Part shown: piece by piece, positions 42,596 to 49,774 of the stretch
How the letters are laid out: each line of letters opens with the position of its first letter
How positions within the stretch are numbered: the stretch's first letter is position 1
DNA from: Clostridia bacterium
GTDB lineage: Bacteria; Bacillota; Clostridia; UMGS1810
Direction: 5' to 3'
NCBI GenBank assembly: GCA_017397885.1
Contig: JAFQHQ010000098.1
Span: 1-49,774, forward strand
Length of the DNA stretch: 49,774 bases
The notes under the pieces: generated by a model
Told to the model about the DNA's origin: nothing
Seen by the model: only the letters and a program-made list of their open reading frames with translations
Database searches by the model: none
Position numbers and translations under genes: made by a program

Positions 42596-44551
42596 ATGGC
42601 AGACAATCGTTTTTTACCCATATCAAAAGCCGATATGGACGAAAGAGGCATTGAAGAACTTGATTTCATATATGTTTGCGGTGATGCCTACGTGGATCAT
42701 CCCTCCTTTGGTCATGCCATAATATGCCGCGTTCTTGAAAGCCATGGCTACACCGTCGGCATAATACCCCAACCCGACTGGAAATCTACCGACGACATTT
42801 CGAGACTTGGCAAACCTCGTCTGGCTTTCCTTGTTTCGGCAGGTAACATTGATTCCATGGTCAATCACTACACCGTTAACAAAAAACGCCGCAGTGAGGA
42901 TATGTATTCCCCCGGCGGCAAAAGCGGAATGCGCCCCGATCGTGCAACAATTGTATATTGCAACCTCATAAGACAAGCTTTTCCGGGAAGTCAGATAATA
43001 ATCGGCGGCATCGAGGCTAGCCTTCGCCGTTTTGCTCACTATGACTATTGGGATAACAAGGTGCGACGTTCAATTCTTTTTGATTCAAAGGCAGACTGCC
43101 TTTCCTACGGCATGGGCGAAAAAACCATGACCGAGCTTGCAAAAGCTCTCGATTCGGGTATTCCTGCATCGGAAACCGACATAGACGGCTGTTGCTACAT
43201 TCGAAAAGATACAGCCTTTCTTGGCGAATTTGAAGAAATTCCATCTTTCGAAGAAGTTTCTCAGGATAACAAAAAATATGCCATTGCCACAAAAATCCAA
43301 TATGACAATCAAGACAGTGTGAGTGCCAAAACCCTTGTTCAAAAACATGGTGACCGCTATCTTGTTGTTAATCCGCCAATGACGCCTCTCAATGAAAAAG
43401 AGCTTGATGAGGTATATGAACTTGACTATGCTTTCGATTTTCACCCTATCTATAAACCCTTCGGCGGTGTTCCGGCAATAAATGAAGTTAAGTTCTCCAT
43501 AACTCACAATCGCGGTTGCTTTGGTGAGTGTAATTTCTGTGCTCTCACTTTTCATCAGGGACGCAGTGTCCGTTCACGAAGTGTGAACTCGGTTGTGAAA
43601 GAAGCAAAACGAATGACCGAACTTCCCGATTTCAAAGGCTACATTCACGATATTGGCGGTCCGACGGCAAACTTTTCGACGCCGTCATGCCAAAAACAGC
43701 TTTCAAAAGGCACTTGCATTTCAAGAAAATGCCTTTATCCCAATGTGTGTAAAAACATGGAGGTCAGCCACGAAAAATATCTTAAAATGCTTCGTTCGGT
43801 TCGAGGACTTCCCAAAGTGAAAAAAGTTTTTATCCGCTCGGGAATTCGCTATGACTATCTTCTTGCCGACAAAAGCAATGCATTTTTAAAAGAGCTTTGT
43901 GCTCACCATGTCAGCGGTCAGCTCCGTGTTGCTCCCGAACACATCAGCGACAATGTGCTAAAGCTAATGGGCAAACCCCCAAGCTTGGTTTATGACCGTT
44001 TTACCGAAAAGTTTTACAACGAAAGCAAACGCATGGGTAAGGAACAATATGCAGTGCCCTATCTCATGAGCAGTCATCCGGGAAGCACCCTTGAAGATGC
44101 TCTTTCCCTTGCTCTCTACACTAAAAAGCATCGTATAAATCCTCAGCAGGTTCAGGATTTTTATCCCACACCATTCACGGTTTCAACCTGCATGTATTAT
44201 ACAGGCATAAATCCCCTGGACATGAAAAAGGTTTATGTTCCCAAAGGCGAAGAAAAGCTCATGCAAAGAGCGCTTCTTCAATATAATGACCCTGCAAATC
44301 ACGCTCTTGTGATAAAAGCTCTCAAAAAGCTCGGCAGAGAAGACCTCATAGGCTTTGACAGCGACTGTCTTGTAAGACCGAGACTTTTGAAAAACGAAAA
44401 AAATATAATAGCAAAATCCAATATAAAACAATCTAACCAAAGAAAGGATAATAAAAATGAGCTATCAGATTTTAGACGGAAAAAAAGTGTCACAAAAGGT
44501 AAAAGACAACCTGAAGGTAAAAGTGGAAGAACTAAAGGCAAAAGGCATTAA
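42596..44551 (+). CDS. YgiQ family radical SAM protein
   Basis: The 651-residue protein has a B12-binding-like N-terminal region ([20 protein letters not shown]). The 4Fe-4S radical SAM motif is CFGECNFC (C308, C312, C315). Typical YgiQ stretches follow, such as [20 protein letters not shown] and [20 protein letters not shown]. The C-terminus is strongly basic ([20 protein letters not shown]). The reaction of YgiQ proteins is unknown. ATG 42596 is chosen over 42569 because AAGGCAGGTG precedes it. The last 95 bp overlap folD in another frame, which is unusual. Confidence 0.9.
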   Translation: MADNRFLPISKADMDERGIEELDFIYVCGDAYVDHPSFGHAIICRVLESHGYTVGIIPQPDWKSTDDISRLGKPRLAFLVSAGNIDSMVNHYTVNKKRRSEDMYSPGGKSGMRPDRATIVYCNLIRQAFPGSQIIIGGIEASLRRFAHYDYWDNKVRRSILFDSKADCLSYGMGEKTMTELAKALDSGIPASETDIDGCCYIRKDTAFLGEFEEIPSFEEVSQDNKKYAIATKIQYDNQDSVSAKTLVQKHGDRYLVVNPPMTPLNEKELDEVYELDYAFDFHPIYKPFGGVPAINEVKFSITHNRGCFGECNFCALTFHQGRSVRSRSVNSVVKEAKRMTELPDFKGYIHDIGGPTANFSTPSCQKQLSKGTCISRKCLYPNVCKNMEVSHEKYLKMLRSVRGLPKVKKVFIRSGIRYDYLLADKSNAFLKELCAHHVSGQLRVAPEHISDNVLKLMGKPPSLVYDRFTEKFYNESKRMGKEQYAVPYLMSSHPGSTLEDALSLALYTKKHRINPQQVQDFYPTPFTVSTCMYYTGINPLDMKKVYVPKGEEKLMQRALLQYNDPANHALVIKALKKLGREDLIGFDSDCLVRPRLLKNEKNIIAKSNIKQSNQRKDNKNELSDFRRKKSVTKGKRQPEGKSGRTKGKRH

Positions 44552-45311
44552 TCCCGGACTTGCCGTGGTTATAGTAGGGGATGACCCTGCTTCCAGAGTG
44601 TATGTTAACAACAAGAAAAAGGCTTGTGAATATTGCGGAATCCTTTCCGAGGAATATGCCCTCCCCGGTGAAACCACCGAAGCAGAGCTTCTTGCACTTG
44701 TTGAAGAACTCAATACCAAAGAAACAATTCACGGCATCCTTGTTCAGCTTCCTCTTCCGAAACACATTAACGAAGAAACAATCATCAATGCTATCCGTCC
44801 CGAAAAGGATGTTGATGCATTCCATCCCACCAATGTGGGCAAAATCATGATTGGTAACTTCGATTTTCTTCCATGCACACCTGCAGGCGTTATGGAACTT
44901 CTTGATGAAGCAAACATCGACCTTTGCGGAAAACACTGTGTTGTAATCGGCAGAAGCAACATCGTGGGCAAACCCCAGGCTATGCTTCTGCTCCACAAAA
45001 ACGCAACAGTTACCATTTGTCACTCAAAAACCAAAAATCTCAAAGAGGTTGCACGCACAGCCGATATTCTTGTTGTTGCCGTGGGCAGAGCCAAAATGGT
45101 TGACGAAGAATACATCAAAGACGGCGCAGTTGTAATCGACGTCGGCATGGACAGAGACGAAAACGGCAAGCTTTGCGGCGATGTTGATTTTGATTCTGCT
45201 TGCAAAAAGGCTTCCTACATCACTCCCGTCCCCGGCGGTGTTGGTCCCATGACAATTGCAACTCTTATGAAAAATGCAGTAACCGCCGCAATTCGTCAGA
45301 GTGAAAAATAA
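44457..45311 (+). CDS. folD: FolD, methylenetetrahydrofolate dehydrogenase / methenyl-THF cyclohydrolase
   Basis: The 284-residue bifunctional enzyme of one-carbon metabolism has the family motifs [14 protein letters not shown] (the first Lys pair is catalytic in the cyclohydrolase, about 50-63) and [24 protein letters not shown] leads to the Rossmann [14 protein letters not shown], and [15 protein letters not shown] closes it. NADP binds in the second half. ATG 44457 has an AAAGGAT-like site and lies inside the end of the ygiQ-type gene. The stop overlaps the next ATG (TAATG), so the next gene is coupled. Confidence 0.96.
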   Translation: MSYQILDGKKVSQKVKDNLKVKVEELKAKGINPGLAVVIVGDDPASRVYVNNKKKACEYCGILSEEYALPGETTEAELLALVEELNTKETIHGILVQLPLPKHINEETIINAIRPEKDVDAFHPTNVGKIMIGNFDFLPCTPAGVMELLDEANIDLCGKHCVVIGRSNIVGKPQAMLLLHKNATVTICHSKTKNLKEVARTADILVVAVGRAKMVDEEYIKDGAVVIDVGMDRDENGKLCGDVDFDSACKKASYITPVPGGVGPMTIATLMKNAVTAAIRQSEK

Positions 45312-45985
45312 TGAAGATAAATTATATCCATCACAGCGGATTTTTAATTGAAACAGATTCCGCTTGCTACATTTTTGACTATTTTAAGGGCAAACTGCCG
45401 TCCTTTGACACTTCAAAGCCGGTGACAGTGTTTTCAAGCCACGGACACAATGACCACTATAACCCTGAAATTTTTACACTTCTCAAGGAAGCAGGAGCAA
45501 AAAATATTTGTGCCTGCCTTTCAAAGGACATTGACCCCAAACGTTATCCGTCAGAGGTAACTGTCACAAAAATATACGGTGACAGGGAATATATTCTCCA
45601 AAACGGTGAAAGGCTCTGTACGCTTTTTTCAACGGATGTTGGTGTTGCTTTTTATCTTGAAACAGCCGAAGGAAACATTTTTCACGCAGGTGACCTCAAT
45701 GATTGGCGCTGGGAAGGCGAGCAGGAAAACGCTAACCGTCAAATGGTTGGCAACTACCGCCACGAAATTGACAAGCTTAAAGGCATTCACATTGACCATG
45801 CCTTTGTTCCCCTTGATCCGCGTCAGGGAAAATACACCGGTGAAGGACTTTTGTATTTTCTTCAGACCATTGATGCAGATAACGTGTATCCTATGCACTG
45901 GTGGGGCAGAAGCCGTGTTATAGACGAATTTATTAACAAACATCCGCAATATGCAGATGTAATCAAACACACAGAGAAGGTTTGA
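45311..45985 (+). CDS. MBL-fold metal-dependent hydrolase
   Basis: The 224-residue metallo-beta-lactamase-fold protein has the metal motif SSHGHNDHY (H44, H46, D48, H49). Further ligand regions are NIFHAGDLNDW (about 124) and NVYPMHWWGR. It is shorter than UlaG-type lactonases and is probably a hydrolase of unknown substrate. It overlaps folD's stop and is followed within 2 bp by the phosphatase gene. Confidence 0.85.
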   Translation: MKINYIHHSGFLIETDSACYIFDYFKGKLPSFDTSKPVTVFSSHGHNDHYNPEIFTLLKEAGAKNICACLSKDIDPKRYPSEVTVTKIYGDREYILQNGERLCTLFSTDVGVAFYLETAEGNIFHAGDLNDWRWEGEQENANRQMVGNYRHEIDKLKGIHIDHAFVPLDPRQGKYTGEGLLYFLQTIDADNVYPMHWWGRSRVIDEFINKHPQYADVIKHTEKV

Positions 45986-45987
45986 AA

Positions 45988-47007
45988 ATGGCTCAAAAAA
46001 CACAACGAAAGCACATGTTCCCGGAAAACGGATATGTTTTCGACACCCACACCCCTTTGCAAAACGAATTTATACAAAGAGTTGAAACGGACGGAATTGA
46101 TTCTGCCGTAAAATGGCTTAAATCCGTTAAAAATTCCGAACTTTCCCATCCCCAAACCCTTGTTTTTCATTGGGACGGCAAAACAGGAGACGAGCTTGAA
46201 TTATCAAAGAATGAAGACTTTTCGGATTCGCTCAAATACAAATGTGATGACTGCGAGTGTGAAATCGGCAATTTTGAAATAGGAACAAAATATTTTTGGC
46301 GAATAAATGGGGAAGAGGTCGGATGTTTTTTCACAGCCGACAACCGTTTTCGCTTCATAAAAATTGACGGTGTGTTAAATGTCAGAGACATAGGCGGAAT
46401 AAACATAAAGCAGGGCATGGTCTACCGCGGAAGCGATATGGACCTATGCTATCATATCACCGATGAAGGCAAAAGAGTTTTCTGCCATGAGCTTGGTATA
46501 AAAACCGAAATCGAACTTCGCCATGATGCCGATGGCACAAGACCTTCCGCTGCAGGAGATGAGGTCAAACTCAAACATCTTCCCTACAAGGCATATGAAA
46601 CCGTGTTCGAAAAAGAATGGTTAAAACCGCTTTGTGACATAATGGAATTTTTGTCCGACGAATCAAATTATCCGGTATACATCCACTGTCTTGGCGGTGC
46701 CGACCGTACAGGTATGATAGCCATTTTTCTTCGCTCTCTTTGCGGTGAAACTGATGAAGACATTCATCTTGATTATGAACTCACAAGCCTTTCAACCTAT
46801 GCCTACGGTCTGGCAGAGGGTGCCGCCGCAGACGGATTCAGAAGACGTGATTCGGTGTACTATGATGACGAATTCATCAAAGTGATCCAAGCCTATGCTC
46901 CCGAAAAAACACTTTCTGTACAAATAAGGGCATTTCTCAAAGAGGCAGGAGTAACCGATGAATGCATGAACAAAATTGTGTCAATATTGAAAAAAGGAAG
47001 GAATTAA
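45988..47007 (+). CDS. Tyrosine-protein phosphatase-like protein
   Basis: The 339-residue protein has an N-terminal beta-sandwich (about 20-125; purple-acid/fibronectin-like). A DSP/PTP-LIP-type domain follows with LNVRDIGGINIKQGMVYRGS (about 131-150). The active site is HCLGGADRTGM (Cys234, Arg240), the C-x5-R P-loop. This resembles LipA/Iph-type bacterial phosphatases, often secreted, but no signal peptide is seen here. ATG 45988 is chosen over TTG 45982 because AGAAGG is 8 bases before it. Confidence 0.85.
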   Translation: MAQKTQRKHMFPENGYVFDTHTPLQNEFIQRVETDGIDSAVKWLKSVKNSELSHPQTLVFHWDGKTGDELELSKNEDFSDSLKYKCDDCECEIGNFEIGTKYFWRINGEEVGCFFTADNRFRFIKIDGVLNVRDIGGINIKQGMVYRGSDMDLCYHITDEGKRVFCHELGIKTEIELRHDADGTRPSAAGDEVKLKHLPYKAYETVFEKEWLKPLCDIMEFLSDESNYPVYIHCLGGADRTGMIAIFLRSLCGETDEDIHLDYELTSLSTYAYGLAEGAAADGFRRRDSVYYDDEFIKVIQAYAPEKTLSVQIRAFLKEAGVTDECMNKIVSILKKGRN

Positions 47008-47011
47008 AATC

Positions 47012-47374
47012 ATGAAATTTAAAATGGTTCACGAAAATTATAATGTAAGCGACCTTCAGGCATCGCTTGATTTTTATGAAAAGGCTCTCGGTCTCACCGA
47101 GGTTCGCCGCAAAGAAAAAGAAAGCTTTACAATTGTTTACATAGGCAATAAAGAATCGGACTTTGAGCTTGAACTCACATGGCTTAAAGACCATCCCCAA
47201 AAATATGACCTTGGTGAATGCGAATTTCATCTTGCATTCAGAACCGATGACTACGAAGCCGCCCACAAGCTCCATGAAGAAATGGGTTGCATTTGCTATG
47301 AAAATCCCGACATGGGAATTTATTTCATTCAGGATCCCGACGGCTATTGGCTTGAAGTTGTTCCAACAAGATAA
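47012..47374 (+). CDS. VOC/glyoxalase-family protein (lactoylglutathione lyase-like)
   Basis: The 120-residue protein has two beta-alpha-beta-beta-beta repeats: MVHENYNVSDLQASLDFYEK with metal His7, and ECEFHLAFRTDDYEAAHKLH. It ends with YFIQDPDGYWLEVVPTR, whose Glu is the usual last metal ligand. It matches glyoxalase I in size and ends, but clostridial members act on other thiol adducts or are unassigned. It is the last gene of the folD cluster. Confidence 0.88.
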   Translation: MKFKMVHENYNVSDLQASLDFYEKALGLTEVRRKEKESFTIVYIGNKESDFELELTWLKDHPQKYDLGECEFHLAFRTDDYEAAHKLHEEMGCICYENPDMGIYFIQDPDGYWLEVVPTR

Positions 47375-47384
47375 TTACTATTGG

Positions 47385-47424
47385 GCTGTTTTGTTAAAAA
47401 TCACTTAATAAAACAGCCTTTTTT
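47385..47424 (+). terminator. Terminator after the VOC gene
   Basis: GGCTGTTTT and AAAACAGCC flank a loop and are followed by TTTTTTG. Confidence 0.85.
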
Positions 47425-47485
47425 GACTCAAAAATGGGCGAAAGATATATTTTCAAAAAAAACAGAAAAATTTTTAAAAAAAGTG

Positions 47486-47514
47486 TTGACAAACCGGAGT
47501 GAATGTGTTAATAT
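47486..47514 (+). promoter_or_regulatory. Promoter of the tRNA cluster
   Basis: TTGACA (47486-47491), 17 bp, TAATAT (47509-47514), about 19 bp before tRNA-Val. Confidence 0.75.
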
Positions 47515-47532
47515 ATACAAGTCGCCCGGCAC

Positions 47533-47605
47533 GGGAGCTTAGCTCAGCTGGGAGAGCATCTGCCTTACAAGCAGAGGGTCACAGGTTCGAGCCCTGTAGC
47601 TCCCA
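47533..47605 (+). tRNA. tRNA-Val (anticodon TAC)
   Basis: Cloverleaf of 73 bases: acceptor GGGAGCT/AGCTCCC, anticodon arm TCTGC-CTTACAA-GCAGA (anticodon TAC), T loop TTCGAGC. CCA is not encoded. Confidence 0.96.
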
Positions 47606-47623
47606 TTTTAAAATTTAATATTC

Positions 47624-47696
47624 GCTGGTGTAGCTCAATTGGCAGAGCAGCTGATTTGTAATCAGCAGGTTGCGGGTTCAAGTCCCATCACCAGCT
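47624..47696 (+). tRNA. tRNA-Thr (anticodon TGT)
   Basis: Cloverleaf of 73 bases: acceptor GCTGGTG/CACCAGC, anticodon arm GCTGA-TTTGTAA-TCAGC (anticodon TGT), T loop TTCAAGT. CCA is not encoded. Confidence 0.96.
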
Positions 47697-47699
47697 TAT

Positions 47700-47784
47700 G
47701 GGGAGGTTCCCGAGTGGCCAAAGGGGACAGACTGTAAATCTGCTGCATCTTGCTTCGGTGGTTCGAATCCGCCCCTCCCCACCA
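47700..47784 (+). tRNA. tRNA-Tyr (anticodon GTA)
   Basis: Acceptor GGGGAGG/CCTCCCC, anticodon arm CAGA-CTGTAAA-TCTG (anticodon GTA), a long variable arm as in type II tRNAs, T loop TTCGAAT. CCA is encoded (47782-47784), unlike the two tRNAs before it. Confidence 0.94.
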
Positions 47785-47785
47785 G

Positions 47786-47824
47786 AAAAAGACCTTAACT
47801 TTGATAAAAAGTTAAGGTCTTTTT
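47786..47824 (+). terminator. Terminator of the tRNA cluster
   Basis: AAAAAGACCTTAACTT / AAGTTAAGGTCTTTTT with a short TGATAAA-type loop; nearly perfect 16-bp stem. Confidence 0.9.
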
Positions 47825-47825
47825 C

Positions 47826-47992
47826 AATGATGTTTGCCTTTGGCAAATGATGCCGCTAACGCTAATGATGTTTCCTTTGGAAATGATGACGGCTCCGCCT
47901 AATGTTCTGAAGCAAACATCGCATCATTGCGACCAACGAGAGCAACATCATTATGCGTAGCATAACATCATATCGCTGTTGGCGATGCTTCA
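47826..47992. repeat. Array of small palindromes joined by ATGATG/CATCAT linkers
   Basis: Short inverted repeats follow each other: TTTGCCTTTGGCAAA, CGCTAACG, TTTCCTTTGGAAA, GGCTCCGCC, TATGCGTAGCATA and ATCGCTGTTGGCGAT. They are separated by AATGATG on the left half and by AACATCAT on the right half. There is no gene. This looks like an expanded extragenic repeat cluster. Confidence 0.7.
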
Positions 47993-48093
47993 TTAAAATA
48001 CTTTGGGGTTGATAAAAAGTTGGGGTTATTTTGTTTATTGTCCTTTTTATGGTACTCTTAATATGGTATTATGTATATAAAAGGTGGGATATT

Positions 48094-48696
48094 ATGAAAA
48101 AATTATTTTCAATTAAAGATGAAGGCAATTTTTGGATTGAAGTTGAGAATGAAGTTTATAGTTTTTTTGATCTAAAGAGCAATTCACATAGATTTTTTGA
48201 TGCTAACGGAAACACACTCCACGATTACAGTCGTCCTAAAATGGAAACTTCGGATGAACACACTGAAATTGGTTTGGATTACGATGAAGATGATGAACTC
48301 ATCTTTAATCAATATGGTGTTGCCTGTGGCGACAATTGCCTCGTTGATAGAGACGGCAATGCCATACCCGACACTTCGTTAAATTTGGAAGACAATTGCG
48401 GTGAATATGACAGATACTTTACCTTTGGAACTACTACCGCAGAACAGGATGAATCAATAAGCAGATGCGGAACGGCTGACGGAATTGTCCTTAATATTTA
48501 TGACACCAAAACAAGAAAATATGTAGCTAAAGGAATCCCTGAATGTCGCATTGATGTTTCGTTTTATGATGGTGAGCCCGAAGTGATTTTGGCAGCAATT
48601 GAATTGATTTCCCAATACGAAACTGTAGATGTGTGTAAAAGCGGTACTATATTAGCACGCAAAGATGGTTGGATAACGGTTTTTTATTACTATTAA
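48094..48696 (+). CDS. Hypothetical acidic protein
   Basis: The 200-residue product (MKKLFSIKDEGNFWIEVENE start) is acidic and has no signal peptide or membrane helix. It includes HTEIGLDYDEDDELIFNQYG, CGDNCLVDRDGNAIPDTSLN and, near the C-terminus, a strand-rich end closing ARKDGWITVFYYY. I do not recognise a family. ATG 48094 is chosen because AAGGTGGG lies 8 bases before; the frame is open to a TTG at 48031. It stands alone, bounded by the repeat array and terminators, and may be accessory. Confidence 0.6.
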   Translation: MKKLFSIKDEGNFWIEVENEVYSFFDLKSNSHRFFDANGNTLHDYSRPKMETSDEHTEIGLDYDEDDELIFNQYGVACGDNCLVDRDGNAIPDTSLNLEDNCGEYDRYFTFGTTTAEQDESISRCGTADGIVLNIYDTKTRKYVAKGIPECRIDVSFYDGEPEVILAAIELISQYETVDVCKSGTILARKDGWITVFYYY

Positions 48697-48726
48697 GGTT
48701 AAATAATCTAAAAATTTATGGCTAAT

Positions 48727-48796
48727 GCACCCCCTTTATAAAAAGGTTCATACTCATCTTCAAGGGGGTGCAAAAATACCCTGTATGAACCTTTTA
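48727..48796. terminator. Interlocked double hairpin after the hypothetical gene
   Basis: GCACCCCCTT (48727-48736) pairs perfectly with AAGGGGGTGC (48762-48771). AAAAGGTTCATAC (48741-48753) pairs perfectly with GTATGAACCTTTT (48783-48795). The order is 1-2-1'-2', so the two stems cross. They form either a pseudoknot or two exclusive structures. The 13-bp stem could stop transcription in both directions. Confidence 0.65.
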
Positions 48797-48820
48797 TCAA
48801 AATTGCGATTATTTCCCAAA

Positions 48821-48860
48821 GAAGAACCGTAATTTTGATACAAAGTTACGGTTCTTTTTT
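48821..48860. terminator. Terminator between convergent hypothetical and Fic genes
   Basis: AAGAACCGTAA / TTACGGTTCTTTTTT around a TTTTGATACAAAG loop, just before the Fic stop codon on the opposite strand. Confidence 0.82.
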
Positions 48861-49774
48861 CTATGCGTTTCTTGTGTAAAATGTATTCTTGCCTTGACCG
48901 TGTCTTTTGATAAAACCTTCTTCAACAAGTGCTTTGAGGGAATTGCCGATGGAGGTTTTTTTGATCGAAGGAACAAGCTCCTTAATATCGCTCTTTGTGA
49001 ACTTACCGATTTTGGATTGGATAGCCTTACGTACAAGCTCAACAGCAGGAAGCTTTTCATCGAAAATATCGACACGCTCTTCAAATTCACGATAAGCTGA
49101 AAGGATGATTCCAAGAATGTATTTGATAAAATCACCGGGGCCATTCTTTCCTTCGTGCCAACCATAACCTGAACGCTCAAGAACATCATAATATTTTTGC
49201 ATGGTTCGTTCAATCTTACTTTCAATACTGATGTATTTTCCCACTACATAACCACAGCGGTAGAAAAGCAAGGTTGTCAGAAGTCTTGACATTCTGCCGT
49301 TGCCGTCATTGAAGGGATGAATACACAAAAAGTCATTAATGAAAATCGGAATCAGCACCAACGGGTCAATGACACATCCATCAATTGCCCGGTTGAAGCT
49401 CTCGCAGATTGCATCAATGGCATCGGGAGTTTCATAAGGCTCAAGTGGCATAAACCGAACAAACTGCGTTCCGTCGGGGCGTGTTTCGGCAACAAAGTTT
49501 TGTGTTGTTTTAAATCTGCCACCGATGGATTTATCGGAATACTGATATAGGTCACGATGTAATTGCAAAATATATGATGATTGCAAAGGAATATATTCAT
49601 AGCTTTCGTGAATCGTATTCAGCACATCATGGTAACCCATGATTTCTTCCTCATCACGGTTGCGTGGAGTGGTTTTGTCATCACAAAGCTGCTTGATTCT
49701 TGTGCTTGTGGTTACAATGCCTTCGATTTTGTTGGATGCTTCGGTGCTTTGCACCTTTGCAATTTCAACCAACC
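48861..49774 (-). CDS. Class II Fic family protein (N-terminus cut by window edge)
   Basis: At least 303 residues are visible; the start lies outside. Near the visible N-terminus SNKIEG matches the inhibitory motif (S/T)xxxE(G/N) of class II Fic proteins. The catalytic loop HPFNDGNGR (visible residues 152-160) has the His for AMP transfer and the phosphate-binding N-G-R. The C-terminus is a winged helix (about 250-300; LVPSIKKTSIGNSLKALVEE, then GFIKRHGQGKNTFY). Such proteins AMPylate target proteins and are kept inactive by the Glu of the inhibitory helix. No separate antitoxin is needed. Confidence 0.9.
   Translation of the reverse strand, partial: LVEIAKVQSTEASNKIEGIVTTSTRIKQLCDDKTTPRNRDEEEIMGYHDVLNTIHESYEYIPLQSSYILQLHRDLYQYSDKSIGGRFKTTQNFVAETRPDGTQFVRFMPLEPYETPDAIDAICESFNRAIDGCVIDPLVLIPIFINDFLCIHPFNDGNGRMSRLLTTLLFYRCGYVVGKYISIESKIERTMQKYYDVLERSGYGWHEGKNGPGDFIKYILGIILSAYREFEERVDIFDEKLPAVELVRKAIQSKIGKFTKSDIKELVPSIKKTSIGNSLKALVEEGFIKRHGQGKNTFYTRNA

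Noticed and set aside
47826-47992. CRISPR array
   Set aside because: The repeated part is only a 6-7-base linker and the intervening units are self-complementary; no cas genes are present.

Overview
The window reads as chromosome of a low-to-moderate GC Clostridia-type Firmicute. The clues are the complete ctsR-mcsA-mcsB-clpC stress operon with a CtsR operator, the hisS-aspS pair, the clostridial-style tRNA genes and strong TTGACA-N17-TATAAT promoters. No species-level marker is visible. Coding density is high, apart from one repeat-rich, AT-rich island (about 14.8-27.5 kb) and one long non-coding stretch (9.1-10.4 kb).

Layout. (1) 1-9.03 kb is a catabolic locus. A tightly spaced minus-strand operon encodes an FGGY kinase, an amidohydrolase/lactonase-like enzyme, a fucose/arabinose-isomerase-like protein, a class III aminotransferase-fold protein and a Gfo/Idh/MocA oxidoreductase cut by the window edge. 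It is divergent from an AraC regulator and a heparinase II/III-type lyase with no signal peptide. The substrate is probably a sugar or uronate, but it cannot be named. (2) 9.07-9.67 kb holds tRNA-Asp and then a compact convergent pair: a 31-residue hydrophobic peptide gene on the minus strand and a short plus-strand RNA. Each has a near-consensus promoter and both share a terminator hairpin, which is type I toxin-antitoxin architecture. (3) 9.7-10.2 kb is non-coding, with DnaA-box-like 9-mers, A/T tracts and an alternating GGGTTT-type repeat. (4) 10.2-14.8 kb is the CtsR regulon operon. (5) 14.85-27.5 kb is a surface-protein island: a structured attenuator-like leader, a secreted 2028-residue RHS/YD-repeat protein whose C-terminal cargo carries an HExxH metalloprotease motif, an SLH protein, a doubly frameshifted SLH gene, a leucine-rich-repeat protein and a possible RHS-tip/immunity remnant. 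Copies of a GGGGACGG/CAGTTT repeat separate them. (6) 27.5-29.4 kb (minus) is an isolated phage head cassette: scaffold, N4-gp56-type capsid and a small protein. (7) 29.7-37.3 kb holds hisS, aspS and a four-gene Gld-type ABC system ending in a DUF4340 protein. (8) 37.4-47.4 kb holds a BrkB/YihY membrane protein, rho (frameshifted as written), an FtsK/SpoIIIE translocase, a YgiQ radical-SAM protein overlapping folD by 95 bp, an MBL-fold hydrolase, a tyrosine phosphatase and a VOC protein. (9) 47.5-49.77 kb holds tRNA-Val, tRNA-Thr and tRNA-Tyr, a palindrome array, a hypothetical gene, nested terminators and a class II Fic protein truncated by the window end.

The items most worth following up are the type I toxin-antitoxin-like locus, the origin-like non-coding region beside it, the leader and metalloprotease cargo of the RHS gene, and the orphan capsid cassette.
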